Notes: generated by a model not told the origin, from the sequence alone. DNA of 64,000 nt from Hyperoodon ampullatus (GCA_949752795.1 OX457063.1:72322271-72386270); one strand, 5' to 3'; shown: positions 12,919 to 25,613, counted from the first letter of the stretch. A program made the numbers and translations.

Positions 12919-13136
12919 TTTTTTTTTTTTTTTTTTTTTTTTTTGCAGTACACGGGCCTCTCACTGTTGTGGCCTCTCCCGTTGTGGAGCACAGGCTCCG
13001 GACGCGCAGGCTCAGTGGCCATGGCTCACAGGCCTAGCCACTCCGTGGCATGGGGGATCTTCCCGGACCGGGGCACGAACCCGTGTCCCCTGCATCGGCA
13101 GGCGGACTCTCAACCACTGCGCCACCAGGGAAGCCC
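12919..13136 (-). mobile_element. CHR SINE, short form
   Basis: A second antisense copy about 190 bp from the previous one. Target duplication TCCTACCAGCTTTT at 12909-12922 and 13137-13150. The different duplications show two separate insertions rather than one tandem duplication. Confidence 0.95.
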
Positions 13137-13290
13137 TCCTACCAGCTTTTCAGTTACAACTTTTTACATTTTTAATTAGCTACTCTACAGATTACAATAT
13201 GCATCTTTAACTAATTAGAATCTACATCAATTTAGTACTTTATCACTTCATGAATAATGTAAGAACTTAGCAATAGAATGTTTCTATTTA

Positions 13291-14254
13291 CTGCAAGTCC
13301 CCTACATACGAACCTTCAAGTTTCGAACTTTCAAAGATGCGAACGTGCATTCACATGTCCAATCATGTAAGTTAGTTCACGTGTACATTGGTGTACATTG
13401 TCACATGTGTGCATCCTCTACAAGTGGTTGTGCTTTTGTGTACTTTACTGTAAGTGCTGCATAGAGTACAGTAGTACAGTATCTTTGTTTCAAGCCCAGG
13501 ATGTCCAGAAGCAAATGTAAAAGCAGCAGTGATATAATGGGTACTGCTAAGAAGCACCAGGAATTGGAGACACAGAGAAAAGATGAAGAGAGACAAGAGG
13601 AAGAAGTAACTAAAGAACCGAAGAGATTCACAACACAGGAAACGGCAAAGGGATTTTCTTTATTTGAGGGGGCACTGTTAATTTTTGAGGCACAGGACCT
13701 GAACGTAGAACGGTACAGGAAGGTTGCAGCAGATGTTCAGAATGCAATGCAGTGCTACTGTGTCACCTATGATGAGAAAAAAAGACCTACTACCTAGACA
13801 TCACTGGATCATTTTTTCAAGAGGGTGATAGAATTGAATCCAGCAAGGAACCAGAACCTATGCCATCAACATCAGGCATGAGTGAAATTGCAGGTTGCCC
13901 TCCATCTCCTATTGCTGATGATCCTTCAACTCTACCATCTCCCACCTCCTCTCCCTCCTCCAGTCAGTAACTCTTCTTGCCTGTTCACTAGATGCCAGCC
14001 CCTCTATGCCAACTGTTGTACAGTACTACTGTACTTTTCAAGGTACTGTACTGTAAGGTTAAAAATGTTTTATTTTTTGTTTGTTTTTTAGGTATTATTT
14101 GTATGAAAAGTACTATAAACCTATTACAGTACAGTATTATATAGTCAATTGTGTTAGTTGGGTACCTAAGCTAACTTTGTTGGACTTGGGAACATGTTGG
14201 ACTTAACAAACTCACTCTCAGAATGTAATGAGTTCATATGTAGGAGACTTACTG
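13291..14254 (+). mobile_element. Tigger/pogo DNA transposon, 964 bp
   Basis: Terminal inverted repeats: CTGCAAGTCCCCTACATACG at the left and, reversed, CAGTAAGTCTCCTACATATG at the right. TA lies on both sides (13289-13290 and 14255-14256). The interior keeps the C-terminal end of a pogo-type DDE transposase, so this is an internally deleted derivative of an autonomous Tigger. Confidence 0.85.
13501..13970 (+). pseudogene. Tigger transposase C-terminal remnant
   Basis: Open from 13501 to a stop at 13795-13797 (98 residues). It contains a lysine/glutamate-rich stretch, then the FEAQDLNVERYRKVAADVQN block typical of the Tigger transposase tail. After the stop, similar sequence continues (DHFFKRV), and a frame change near 13825 brings in a proline/serine-rich tail ending at a natural-looking stop at 13968-13970. 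The DNA-binding and DDE catalytic parts are absent. I infer an internally deleted transposase tail rather than a host gene. Confidence 0.7.
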
Positions 14255-15790
14255 TATTTTCTACTCTTTCATTTTGCACTGTTGGGTGCTGTATTTTATC
14301 TTTATAAATGTTATGCACCATATAATACATCATTAATTTATCTTGCTTTATATAATTTATTTTAAAGGTTTTAAAAATATTTGTATATTTACCCAAATAC
14401 TTACTCTATTTCTTCCTGCAGTCCTATGGATTCTTCCAAAAGTTTTCCCTTCAACCTGAAAACTTTCATTTACTATTCTCTATAATTTTGGTCTTTTGGC
14501 AGTGAATTCTCTCATTTTAATCTTTTTTAAAATGTCTTTATTTGGCTTCATTTTTCAGTAATGTCTTCAATAAATATAGAACTCTAAGTTTGCAGTTATT
14601 TGTCCTGGAACTTTAGAGCTAGTATTCCATTGTAATTTTGTCTTCCGTAGTTTGCATTTAGAAATCAGCTTTAAATCTTATGATTGCTTCTTGAACATAT
14701 TGTGTCTTTTTTTTCCCTGGCTGCTTTTAAGATTTTCTCGTCATCTCTGATTTTCAGCAATTTGACTGATGTGCCTAAGTGTGGCTTTCTTTGTATTTAC
14801 CCTACTTGTAGTTTACTGAACTTCTTGAATATGTATATTGAATTCTTATTATCAAGTTTCAAAGAAATTATTGGTAATAATCTCATCAAAATGGCTCCTG
14901 ACCTGTTCTATAATCTCCTCTCTTTTTGGGTCCCTAATTACACATATGTTAGGTGACTCAACAGTGTTCTGTATGTCTCTCACACTCTGTTCTGTTGTGT
15001 TTTAGTTTTCTCTCTGTACTTCAGATTGTACTTCACTGAGCATTTCTTCTGTCTCATTCAGTTGTTATAAGCCTATCAAACTGATTCTTCATTTCAGAGG
15101 TTGTAGTCTTCTCTTCTATAACGTCCACAAGTTTTGGGTTTTCTGGGGTTTTTGAAATTTCAATACTCTGTTGAATTTTTCCATCTTTCTCCATTTTCCA
15201 TCTTTTTCTTTATTTTCTATAATATTTATGACTGTTATTTCAGATTACCTTTTTGCTTATTACATTCGTTTGATGTGTGTTTCTGCTTCCATTGAATTGT
15301 TTTTCTCTCCATTATATGGGTTATACTTTTTGGCAATTTTCCATATCTCATAATTTTGAGTATATGCCACAAATTCTGTATTTTAAAATGATAGATAATT
15401 TGATATGTATTTTCCCTAGAGAAGGCATGTCCTTTTCTCACATGGCAGATAGTTTGAAGGACTGATCACTTAGATTTAATTGGGAACTGAGTTGTATTGA
15501 GGTTGTTCTGTGGCTTTATTTAGCATCTTTTTACTTCATGTTAAAATGTCTTGAGGATAAGAACATTCTTGAGTTTATCATTGGTTACTTTTACTGGAAG
15601 AACTCTCTCCCAAGCATCATGACTCTGTGGGAGAGTTTTTATCTGACTTCCTACCTTAGGCCTTCAGGTCTCAGCCCAGCAAAGTCCTTAAGGGGAAACT
15701 GATGGTGAGAAGTGGGATCATTAGTGAGCTTAGGATTCCTGGTGTTCCAGTAGGTCACACTGGCCTGAATGCTCATTAAAACATTGCCAG

Positions 15791-16372
15791 TTTCTTTCTT
15801 TTTTTACATATCCTCAGCTAAGGGGAGTCTCATCTTCTTCCCACTTATGGCACTTTTGCCCAGTATGAAAAATGCAACCAGCAAATTACCATAGTGACTG
15901 ATAATCATTTAACCAGGAAAAACTATTTTCTTTATGGAATTCTATGTTTTTTTAGATTTTTTAGAACCACAGCTTTTCTATGTCTTCTGACATAAGTGGG
16001 ATTGTAGTTTATCTGGTTTTCTCTAGTTGGTAAAGTACAGGTTTGCTGCAACTTTCTACATTCTAAACAGAAGTGGACTTGGTTTTCTTGTAATCAAAAT
16101 ACAATTTTAATAATTCAAAGTGAATAAGCATATCTGAAGAGTAAGTGTATATATATATATATGTATATCTATGTGTGTGCATGTATATATTCCCCTTGCA
16201 ATCTGCCCATCTATCTTAGAGACTCATAAAAAATTAATGTTTCTTAATTAGAAAATATGACAAAGAATAAACAATTAATAGAATGGCTTTTGTGAATACA
16301 AATTTATTCACCAAGTCCCAGACAAATACTTAAAACTTGTAAATTTAAGTAAAGAAAGCATTTCTTTACATT
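15791..16372. other. Unique sequence with (TA)n
   Basis: AT-rich with no recognised element except a TA/TG-type microsatellite at 16147-16190. Confidence 0.45.
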
Positions 16373-16381
16373 AAGAAGCTC

Positions 16382-16674
16382 GGGGCTTCCCTGGTGGCGC
16401 AGTGGTTGAGAGTCCGCCTGCTAATGCAGGGCACACGGGTTCGAGTCCTGGTCTGGGAAGATCCCACATGCCACGGAGCAGCTGGCCCCGTGAGCCACAA
16501 TTACTGAGCCTGCGCGTCTGGAGCCTGTGCTCCGCAACAAGAGAGGCCGCGATAGTGAGAGGCCCGCGCACCGCGATGAGGAGTGGCCCCCACTTGCCAC
16601 AGCTAGAGAAAGCCCTCGCACAGAAACGAAGACCCAACACAGCCATAAATAAATAAAAATAAATAAATAAATAA

Positions 16675-16713
<39 letters not shown>
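16382..16713 (+). mobile_element. CHR SINE, long form
   Basis: Extends about 110 bp past the usual short end, through GACCCAACACAGCC, an (AAAT)n stretch and a long poly-A. The pol III B-box GGTTCGAGTCC (16438-16448) is a perfect tRNA-type match. Exact duplication AAGAAGCTC at 16373-16381 and 16714-16722. The long form is likely ancestral to the short one. Confidence 0.93.
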
Positions 16714-16717
<4 letters not shown>

Positions 16718-16828
16718 AGCTCATTACTGCTGTCCTTTCTACCTCCATAAATAATAAAGAAAAAATAATAAGTAAACTTTTAATGGGTTATAGGAAATGT
16801 TAGAGTTTCAGCTGCATTCCTAACTTTT

Positions 16829-17287
16829 TTTTCCCCATTCTTATCCCTGTGCTATGCCGCTGCTTTCCACTAGCTATCTATTTTACATTTGGTAGTGTAT
16901 ATATGTCAATGCTACTCTCTCACTTCGTGCCAGCTTACCCTTCCCCCTCCCTGTGTCCTCAAGTCCATACTCTATGTTTGCGTCTTTATTCCTGCCCTGC
17001 CACTGGTTCATCAGTACCATTTTTTTAGATTCCATATATACGTGTTAGCGTACAGTATATGTTTCTCTCTTTCTGACTTACTTCACTCTGTATGACAGAC
17101 TCTAGGTCCATCCAACTCACTAGAAATAGTTCAATTTTGTTTCTTTTTATGGCTGAGTAATATTCCTTTGTATATATGTGTCACTCTTCTTTATCCATTC
17201 ATCTGTCGATGGACATTTAGGTTGCTTCCATGTCCTGGCTACTGTAAATAGTACTGCAATGAACATTGTGCTACATGTATCTTTTTG
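16829..17287 (-). mobile_element. 5'-truncated L1, antisense
   Basis: Reverse complement of an L1 3' UTR and the end of ORF2. The antisense reading near 17150-17290 gives the [15 protein letters not shown] end of ORF2, as in the 35 kb L1. Exact 16-bp duplication TGCATTCCTAACTTTT at 16813-16828 and 17288-17303. Confidence 0.88.
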
Positions 17288-17303
17288 TGCATTCCTAACT
17301 TTT

Positions 17304-17645
17304 GAAGCTGTGATCATGGACCACCATGTTCTCCTACACATGGCAGCTTGATGCAATGGTCAGAGACAAGACACTGCACTGGACCTCAGCTTTAGAGTCA
17401 GGTATTAGCATGGCAATACTTTCTCCATCCTATGGCATCAAGTAGCATTTTTATGTCTCTAGGTCTTTTTCAGGGAAATGGAATTGATCATATTCACCAC
17501 TAGTCAATGCTTGCAAAGAATATGGCTCAGCTTAGAGGCAGCATTTTCATTATTATTTAAAAAAAAGAAAGAAAGAAAGAAACAACTCTTTTAAAAATTT
17601 TAGAATAATCAAACAACTCTATAACTTCAAATTCAAAGTATGGAT
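17304..17645. other. Unique sequence with (GAAA)n
   Basis: No named element; a short GAAA microsatellite lies at 17565-17583. Confidence 0.45.
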
Positions 17646-17653
17646 ACCAATAT

Positions 17654-17863
17654 ATATATATATATATTTTTGCAGTACGCGGGCCTCTCACTGTTGTGGC
17701 CTCTCCCATTGTGGAGCACAGGCTACAGACGCGCAGGCTCAGCGGCCATGGCTCACGGGCCCAGCCGCTCCATGGCATGTGGGATATTCCCGGTCTGGGG
17801 CATGAACCCGTGTCCCCTGCATCAGCAGGCAGACTCTCAACCACTGCGCCACCAGGGAAGCCC
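17654..17863 (-). mobile_element. CHR SINE, short form
   Basis: Antisense copy ending CCAGGGAAGCCC, with the duplication ACCAATAT at 17646-17653 and 17864-17871. In place of a clean poly-T it begins with alternating TA then TTTT, so the tail has turned into a TA microsatellite. Confidence 0.9.
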
Positions 17864-17871
17864 ACCAATAT

Positions 17872-20800
17872 TTTTATACAAGGCTATTCCAAGTAAGTCA
17901 AGAATATTTACTCAGATGCAGAAAGGGATAAAGGGTATAGCTAAACTTACTATAGTAAAGAGGACTTCTTGAACAGCTACTGACTTAGGGATACTGACAG
18001 ACAAAATTTCAGAATTATTGTAAGTAAAATCTTGATTTTCTTATAAAACTGGAAAAATAGTATTATATTTACTTTCTTTTCTAAGAGTTGTATGTATGTG
18101 TCTGTGTCTGTGCGTGTGTGTATGTGACTGTGTCTATGTGTATACATACACATATATTTTCAAGAAAACTCCATTCCCTCAAATAATTAAGTTATTGATG
18201 AATGATCACATTCATTCAGATCAAACTAAGGCATTTCTTTTCTAAGCACAAGACATTCAATCTTCATCCTCTAGTCCAAAGAACAAAATCTTTTCCCATA
18301 TGTCTATGACAGAAGTTATATTTTTAATCTTATTTAAAAAGTAAAATTTTCCTTTAAATCTTCATTAAATTAGATTCAATTTCCAGGAAAGGTAGGGCTA
18401 AGATAGAAGTTTAACATTCCTTCTCTGTTTCAGGGGACAATTATACAAATTGCCTTTTTCATTCAGAAATTTTAAATACCCATTTTTACCAAAGTTTTTA
18501 AAACTCCTCAGTTTGTTTGGATAGGAACTCTGTATAAAATATAATGCAAAATAACTCATTTCTAATGGGCATTGGAAGATCTGGCCAGGAAAAAGAGATT
18601 CCTTTATTAAGCTTAACATCTGGCAATTTAAAAATCAAACATATGACTCAACACAGAAAAGAAATTCTTCTAAAATACACTTTGGTTTAAATTCCTATTA
18701 TTTCCCATGAAGCATTTTGGAGAATATAAATATTAACTTAGCATCTGAATGATAATAAAATAATGATTGGTTGTCAAATATGATATGACAAAATGAGAAG
18801 AGAAAGTTTACAATTTGATCTGTCAAATAAGTTCACTTTTTGTCACAAATAAGTTCACTATTTGATCTGACTATATTGATTGTCAATACAGTCTCTTTGG
18901 ACTGTATAAAAAATAATATTAAATAACGGCATGAGAAATATTCACTTTTTACACTGTATTTTTATATTTTATATTTATATTTATTTATATATTTATATTT
19001 AAATTTACTCTATAAAAATTAACAAGAATATTGACTTGTTGACTTAAAAAAAACCCAGCATATTCCACTGTTCCTCCTTAATCCAAAGGGTTAAATTTGC
19101 ACTGCAAAAGAAACATCAAGATATTTCACATTTTAAATTCTAAGACATGATTCTCAAAATGTAACTATACTCATTTAATGATGATAATACTCCACTAAGT
19201 AGATACTTTAACTTAGAATTTTAAAGGTAATCTCAGAGAGAAATTATGTTTTTCGCCTAACTCATCAAGAACCTTGCCTTTATCATTTAATCTTCCTAGA
19301 ATTTTAAATACTTGGTGCAGGAAATGAATACTTTCTCATATAAAGTAATCAAAGTGGCATAAGAATCTAAAAATATCATACCACTGGTCAACACATGCAA
19401 AATACTTTGATGATAATCCAAGGAAATTTTTGTCTTAGTGTCTAACTATTTCCTGTGATGTTAGCCTATTTCAATATTTCTGAAACTGTGTTGCCTGAAA
19501 CTGCGTTGCCAGTTGTAATATATAATTTAATACATAATTTTACCTCAGACCTTCTGCACCATATAGTTTAATTCTGTACCACTTCTTAACATTACAAGCC
19601 TATAACCATCATATGCAAACACAGTGAGTGGAAATTACATTAACTACATTAATATGTAACTACTTTTGCCACTTAACTTCCTAATATATTTTTCATTATC
19701 TATAAATAAGAGGGCTTGTTGGGCTAAAATAATATCTATGGGAATGGGTCCTTCTAACTCTACCTATAGAAGTTTGTGTGTTATCCTGCTATTGGCTGAG
19801 GGTTTTCATCCACAAAATAGTTTTGTTACTCTTTGAACCAACTCCCAGTACCATGGCTTCTCTCTACTGCAGCATTTCCACATCTGCATAAACTATTATA
19901 CCTCTGTCTGAAGGCAAGCTTTTCATTGATCCCTACTCCAAAAATCTTCTCTCACCAAACATTTGGTGATTTTAGTAGGTTCTACTGACTTTGGGAGGAA
20001 GGGCACGCAGCATAATCATCCTGCAGCCCCTCATTCTAACAATCACATTTTCCCACTGGCTCCTGTCCCAAAGAAACAAATACATCTTCTCCTTCCTCAC
20101 TAGTCTTCACCCCTCAACTCTGATTTCTTATCAAACATTTCTCCCTTCATCTGAGGCCCTCTTTGTTTTACTCTCCACTCTGAGCGCTTATATTAAAGCA
20201 TTTATTTTCAAAAAGAATGCAGCTCACTTCCTAAGAGATATTAGAATAATAAGGTTTTTTTCTATTTTATCATTTGTTTTGACATAAAACATCCTTCTAA
20301 AAGAACCCTAGTTTTAATTTTCAGGAATTTTGTAAAATTTTCATCATCATCATCATAATCATCATCTCTTCCTTCTTGCACTCTCATGATTTTCTTAAAA
20401 TGTGGTCACTGCTCTTCTCAATCTTCATTTTTCCAACTTCTATTTTTTCTTTAATATGTTTAAGAAAAATGTCTCATTGCTCTTTTTTCAGGATTGAAGT
20501 TTTATTAAATCATCTTTATGGAGTTATGAGAACCTAACAACATTTGATCATCATGGTTCCTGTTGCTTTGGAGAAAATAAACTCCTTAGTCCTTCCTGAA
20601 TATGACTGATACCAATAAATAAAAATATGAAGAAGTCATCTACCTTAATCAGGACTTGGAAGAAAATATGGCCTAAAAATCAGTATCTTTCTAAGTCACT
20701 ACTGTGAAGCAAACATGCTACAATATTAAAATCTGGTCAGTAATAGTTGAAGATTTGAAAATTTAGACAAAAAGTATATTTTGCAGCCTATCTAGCATAC

Positions 20801-21639
20801 TGGTTTTTTTGCAAATAATTTTTGAACACTTAACATTGACCAGGAAAAATTATGCCACGAAATTGTATTTCAAAATAAAACATGCAATAAATTTCACTTT
20901 GAACAGAATATAATCTTGAAAGGATGTGTATTGAAATATAAACTATTGGATGGGATTAAAACAACCACAATTCTTTGTCTTAAGCAAAGATAGGTTTACA
21001 ATATGAACCCTTGATGTAATCATACAGATACAATGCCTTTTTTTTTTTTTTGCTCAGAAACAAACAGGTATAAATTCAAGGTATAAAGATTGCACAGGCA
21101 TCTATAAAAGCTTTTAAACTATTCTTCCAAAGCTGCCCTACTAGTTATAGATTGAAAAAAAATCCATTATTAAAAGAGGGATCAAAACAGGCTGCAATTA
21201 TGCCCAGTTAATCCCCTCAAAACAGTGTGGTATTTCTTCACCAAAGTAATTATTTGCACAGGAGAGAAAATAACAACCATATAGAGCAAATTAAAACTTT
21301 ACCTTCAGATGCTACCTCAATTGTTATGCAGATTTCACTCTGTGCATTCATTGACCAGAAAGAGAACCAAATAATAAGATTTTTCTTCTCTAAGAAAAAA
21401 TATTTTAATATTATTTATTCCCCAAATAGTTGAAAATGATTATAAATGTCACCTATTTTCTCTTTTATATGACCATATACATTTGAGCACACTTATGTCT
21501 TTAAATACCCATGTATTGAAAAGGTGAGCAAACACATCAAGCATTCTTAGAATTTCTGTAGGCTGCACCTGAATGCATGTGCAAACACACATCAAATGAC
21601 CACTGCCGTGTACAAACTGCTTGTTTAGGCTTTTTTAAA
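17872..21639. other. Long repeat-poor AT-rich stretch
   Basis: No SINE, LINE, LTR or DNA transposon that I recognise. Small features: TG-rich repeat at 18085-18155, ATCATC units at 20341-20366, and an A-B-B-A short repeat at 18813-18870. Only short random-looking open frames. Confidence 0.5.
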
Positions 21640-22440
21640 TACGACGATCACATGTTTAAATGTCATGCTGGGATTTAGTTAACTAAGGTGGCAGGTTCTT
21701 AAGATGGAGAATTTATTATGTTGAAATTTTCCTAATGCAAGACTGAAAAGGAAAAAAATATGTCAGCTTTTATTTATCTCCAATATAAATACAGGCAATT
21801 TAGTTCTTCCCCAAAATACAGGCGGATTAGATGAGTTAGACAGTAGTCAATTCATTTTGCATAGGAATGGCTCATTAAAAAAAAAGGGCCCTGCATTTGT
21901 ATTAAGCTCTGATTGGACAGAGCACAAAATGAATTTACAGTGTCACTCAGAGATGTAGCAGGACTAATGAGGGAGGAATGGTGCAGCGCAGGGTGGGTAA
22001 ATCTGTAGTGTGTTCATTCATTCCTTCAGCTGGTACCGCTCATGAAACTGAGGTGTCCCTCATTATGCATGTGTCCCAGGGGCATTCTTTAATATTTTAA
22101 TAAATAACAACATCAGCCCAACAAGAAATTAATGAATAGTATCATTAATAATGAGCTGGAGTCTTGTAGTGATGGGGCAGATATTAAATTGAACCACTGT
22201 GGTGCTATCTCTAGAGACTTGGGTTATTTCCAGTGGCAAACAAGGCGTCTGAATGAAGCAACCACTGCTTTGTGCCAACAGCTTTTACAACAGGTTGGGA
22301 GTAATAAAAGAGGATTTTCTGCACGATAAAGTTAAGCCCTAGAAAATCTGCTGGTGTAGATCGGTGTGAAAAGTACTGCCAAACGTGATCCTTAATTAAA
22401 CTTTAATTAAGATAAAGCTTTTATTTTTTTTCTCTTCCAA
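21640..22440. promoter_or_regulatory. Candidate conserved non-coding element / enhancer
   Basis: Higher-complexity, non-repetitive sequence in a repeat-poor interval. It has many homeodomain-type cores (TAAT/ATTA; for example 22125-22155), octamer-like ATGCAT near 22063 and a perfect palindrome at 22391-22411: arms CTTAATTAAA and TTTAATTAAG around one C. These traits fit a developmental enhancer, but conservation cannot be seen from one sequence, so this is inference. Confidence 0.35.
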
Positions 22441-24304
22441 GAAAAGTAGCAGCCAAATGGGCCCTGTCTATTTTCTACCAAAATCTAACCTAAAATCATT
22501 TTGTAATATACCACAAAAATTATGCTCAAATAATATTAAGGTGTTGACTTAAATCCACCAAATGAGAATTTTATTAGGAATAGTTGAAATGGCATAATTG
22601 CCCACCAAAATAGTAAGAACATGTGTGCATATCTGGAGTTGTATGAACAACGAAGTTGTTCCCTGTCTCAATGTCTCACTTTCTATTATTTTCATATTTA
22701 AACCACTTTAAAATTTTTCAATTTTGTTTCACAATATCGAGAATATTTTTACATTGAAAACAATGATATAGGTTATATAACTTTTCAGTTAATCTTGAGT
22801 CTCAGGTTAAATTCAGATTATATAAAATTGTTCATAAAATTAATAGTTCTCATCAATTTAAAAAAACTGCTTCAGACACTGAAAAAAATTCTTCAGTTTT
22901 CATTCCTCTAACTACATGATGTATTGCTGCTAGTTTTATTCGTGTTAATAATTTTATTCTTGTATTTTTGTAAACTGAGGTGGTATAATTTGGTTCTTGC
23001 TTCTCAGCAAAACTGTAATTGTGCAAAGAGATGTGTTATGCTGAGAACCAAATATAATATTTGGAATAATAACAGTAACTATTTTATTCAAATATTTTAC
23101 ATGGAGTATTGAATGTTATTATTGTGGAGTTTCTATTTTCTACATACCTAATTTTTTCTACATTGTAAAATCTTAAAATATATGATTTTAAAATTATTTT
23201 TATGGAAACTTAAAATTCCTTTTTAACACAAAAATCTACATTTGATATTTTAATAGAAGAAAAAGTGGTTGCAAAGTATACACATTGCTGCAACGCTCTA
23301 TGCTTTTTATTCACGTGTGACTATATGCTTTATTACATGGTGACAGATTTTAAACAGTTTGCCTCTTTAGTAGACAGTTTTCAGATTTATAAGAATTCTA
23401 ATATTAAGTGGCTTGAATATAATGTATGTTAGTTTTATTATATCTTTGTAGTTTATCTCTGAATTTTTTATACAGTATAAAATTAATAGCTGCCACTTAT
23501 TTAAGGAATGGTTTCCAGATATCATAAAGCTTAATTCCATAAATAGGAACAAGACTAATTCTATAACTAGGATATCAGTAAATGGTATACAAGTTTTTAA
23601 TCACCATATGGCCTTTGCCCAGCGTAGTTATGGAGCAATCTAAAACTAATGCCAAGCTGCCCCTAAGTAAACTTTGTAAAGCAGATTCATATTTTTGCTC
23701 TATCTTCTTCATTTTTCTTCTTTTTGGTATTGGGTCCACACAATCTCTAGTAAATTTTAGGAAATAAACATCCCTCCCGTTCTGAATAGTGGCAATTAGA
23801 AAGGATAAACTAACCAATTATCTCTAAGGGGAGCTATAATTTTATGGTTAGTATTATGTCATTAAAAATAGTCTCAGACTGATGGAGCAGTTTGTCTTAG
23901 ACAAGAACAATGGCTATAAGGCTCAATGTGTTAAGTAAGTAGAATACCTTAGTTAGTTCTCTCTGATATGCTTGTAAATAGTGAAAGGTGTTGTTGAGAT
24001 CAAGGTGAGTCAATGACATGAGATGAAGAGCTAGGGCTCTTAAACTCAGCAAAAAGCCTTTTATTCATGTCCCTATGTATCCCACTTTATTTGATTCTAT
24101 CTCCTTTTTACAACATGCATACACAGACCTTAAGTCAAATAAACATTTAAATTAGTTCTACTCTAGCCAACTTTGAAACATTTCCAACGCACAAATTATA
24201 TGATTTTGCTTGAGGAAGCTTAGTGTTTCAAACTGAGTTCCATCAAATGTTGTCAATAATTTTTTTTTTGCCTCAGAACTGAATTAATCTAGTTTATTAA
24301 AGGC
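22441..24304. other. Unique AT-rich sequence
   Basis: No repeat or gene that I can support. Confidence 0.45.
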
Positions 24305-24321
24305 AAAAAATTACAACTGCA

Positions 24322-24526
24322 GGCTTCCCTGGTGGAGCAGTGGTTGAGAGTCCGCCTGCCGATGCAGGGGACGTGGGTTCGTGCCCCGGTCTGGGAGGAC
24401 CCCACATGCCATGGAGCGGCTGGGCCCGTGAGCCATGGCTGCTGAGCCTGCACGTCTGGAGCCTGTGCTCCACAACGGGAGAGGCCACAACAGTGAGAGG
24501 CCCGCGTACCGCAAAAAAAAAAAAAA
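24322..24526 (+). mobile_element. CHR SINE, short form
   Basis: Sense copy with an exact 17-bp duplication AAAAAATTACAACTGCA at 24305-24321 and 24527-24543. Low divergence suggests a recent insertion. Confidence 0.95.
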
Positions 24527-24629
24527 AAAAAATTACAACTGCATATCTGACAAAAGCATATTCTAACTGTGCAATTGAGACCCTATAATTTATATCATAT
24601 CATATACTCATAGGATATAACCTTAGCAT

Positions 24630-24636
24630 GTATATA

Positions 24637-24680
<44 letters not shown>
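24630..24680. repeat. (TA)n microsatellite
   Basis: About 50 bp of alternating TA with one interruption. Confidence 0.95.
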
Positions 24681-24683
<3 letters not shown>

Positions 24684-24714
24684 GTAGTCTCCATCTTGAT
24701 TCCAGTAATTTATA

Positions 24715-25370
24715 TAGATCATAATTGGATCTTCCTACACATGAAAACTCTAAGTACAAAGATGTTCACCAGACAATTATTTATAATAGAAGAAAATTGG
24801 AACTATCCACAAATTACAACAACAGGGAGCTATTAAGTGAAATATGCAATAGCCTGTCGGGTAGCAGGTTGTAAAAGAATTAAAGACTGACAATTAGATG
24901 ATAAATGCATGTGTTATGAGATAAAAGTTTAAAAATTAAATTCAAAATTATAAATAAAGACAAGAAGAAAATACATGTATAAGATCATGGAAGCATTGTT
25001 CACAATAGCAAAATCTTAGCAGACTAAATGTTCATCAGAGGAGAATGGATATATGAATTTGTATAATCTCTTACTAGAATATATATAGAAGTCAAAATGA
25101 CTTAACTACAGTGGCATGTTACAATATAGTTGAATCTGAACACCTATAAAATAAGAAAAGAAGGCTTAAATAATTAGGTTCCATACGATACCCTTTGTAT
25201 GATTCTAAAAATAGCACAAACATACCACATCAAACAAATGCAACAAGCATATACAAAAAGGAAAGAAAAGTAATTATAAATATGGGATTCAGGGTGATAG
25301 AATGAGGGAGAGCTTATAGGTAATGGTTAAATTCCAAGCAGGGTGATGGATTCATGGGTTTTTATATAAT
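24715..25370 (+). mobile_element. Ancient L1M 3' fragment(s)
   Basis: Phrases resemble the very end of ORF2 and the 3' UTR of old L1s (GAACTATCCACAAATTACA; ATGGAAGCATTGTTCACAATAGC; GTGATGGATTCATGGG). The order suggests either two overlapping fragments or a partial duplication. Highly diverged. Confidence 0.5.
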
Positions 25371-25376
25371 GCAGAT

Positions 25377-25462
25377 AGATTGATGATGATAATGAAGAAA
25401 ATGATGATGATGATGAAGAGGAAGAAGAAGGAGAGGAAGAAGAAGGAGAAGAGGAAGAAGAT
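25377..25462. repeat. (GAT)n/(GAA)n purine-rich microsatellite
   Basis: GATGAT units pass into GAAGAAGGA units, nearly all purine on the plus strand; ATAC units follow at 25495-25512. Confidence 0.9.
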
Positions 25463-25613
25463 AAAAATAGATGATATATAGATATATAATAGATATATAC
25501 ATACATACATACACAGAAAATAGGAGAGCTAAATTAACAAGGTATCATCATTGATGATTATGATTCATCCATTTCTATATACCTAAATCCCGTGACATAA
25601 AGTGAAGGTGAAA

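Larger units (their letters stand above)
11960..15790 (-). mobile_element. Ancient antisense L1M/HAL1-like LINE region
   Basis: On the plus strand the text reads like the reverse complement of an old L1M-type 3' region, for example TTCTATAAATGTTAATTAG near 12093, the CTGGCTGCTTTTAAGATTTTCT block near 14718 and the final part near 15230-15460. It is heavily diverged with no open frame. Two CHR SINEs and a Tigger transposon interrupt it. Family placement is tentative; both ends are approximate. Confidence 0.5.

Noticed and set aside
13501..13797. 98-aa open frame as a possible novel host gene
   Set aside because: It sits within a Tigger with inverted ends and TA duplications, and resembles the transposase tail; nonsense and frame change follow.
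24340..24588. Recurrent 60-140 aa open frames of similar sequence at several loci
   Set aside because: All are translations of CHR SINE copies in either strand, including those at 12475, 17640, 42484, 58735 and 63527.
25377..25462. Acidic-repeat coding sequence
   Set aside because: It is a GAT/GAA microsatellite with no extended open frame around it.
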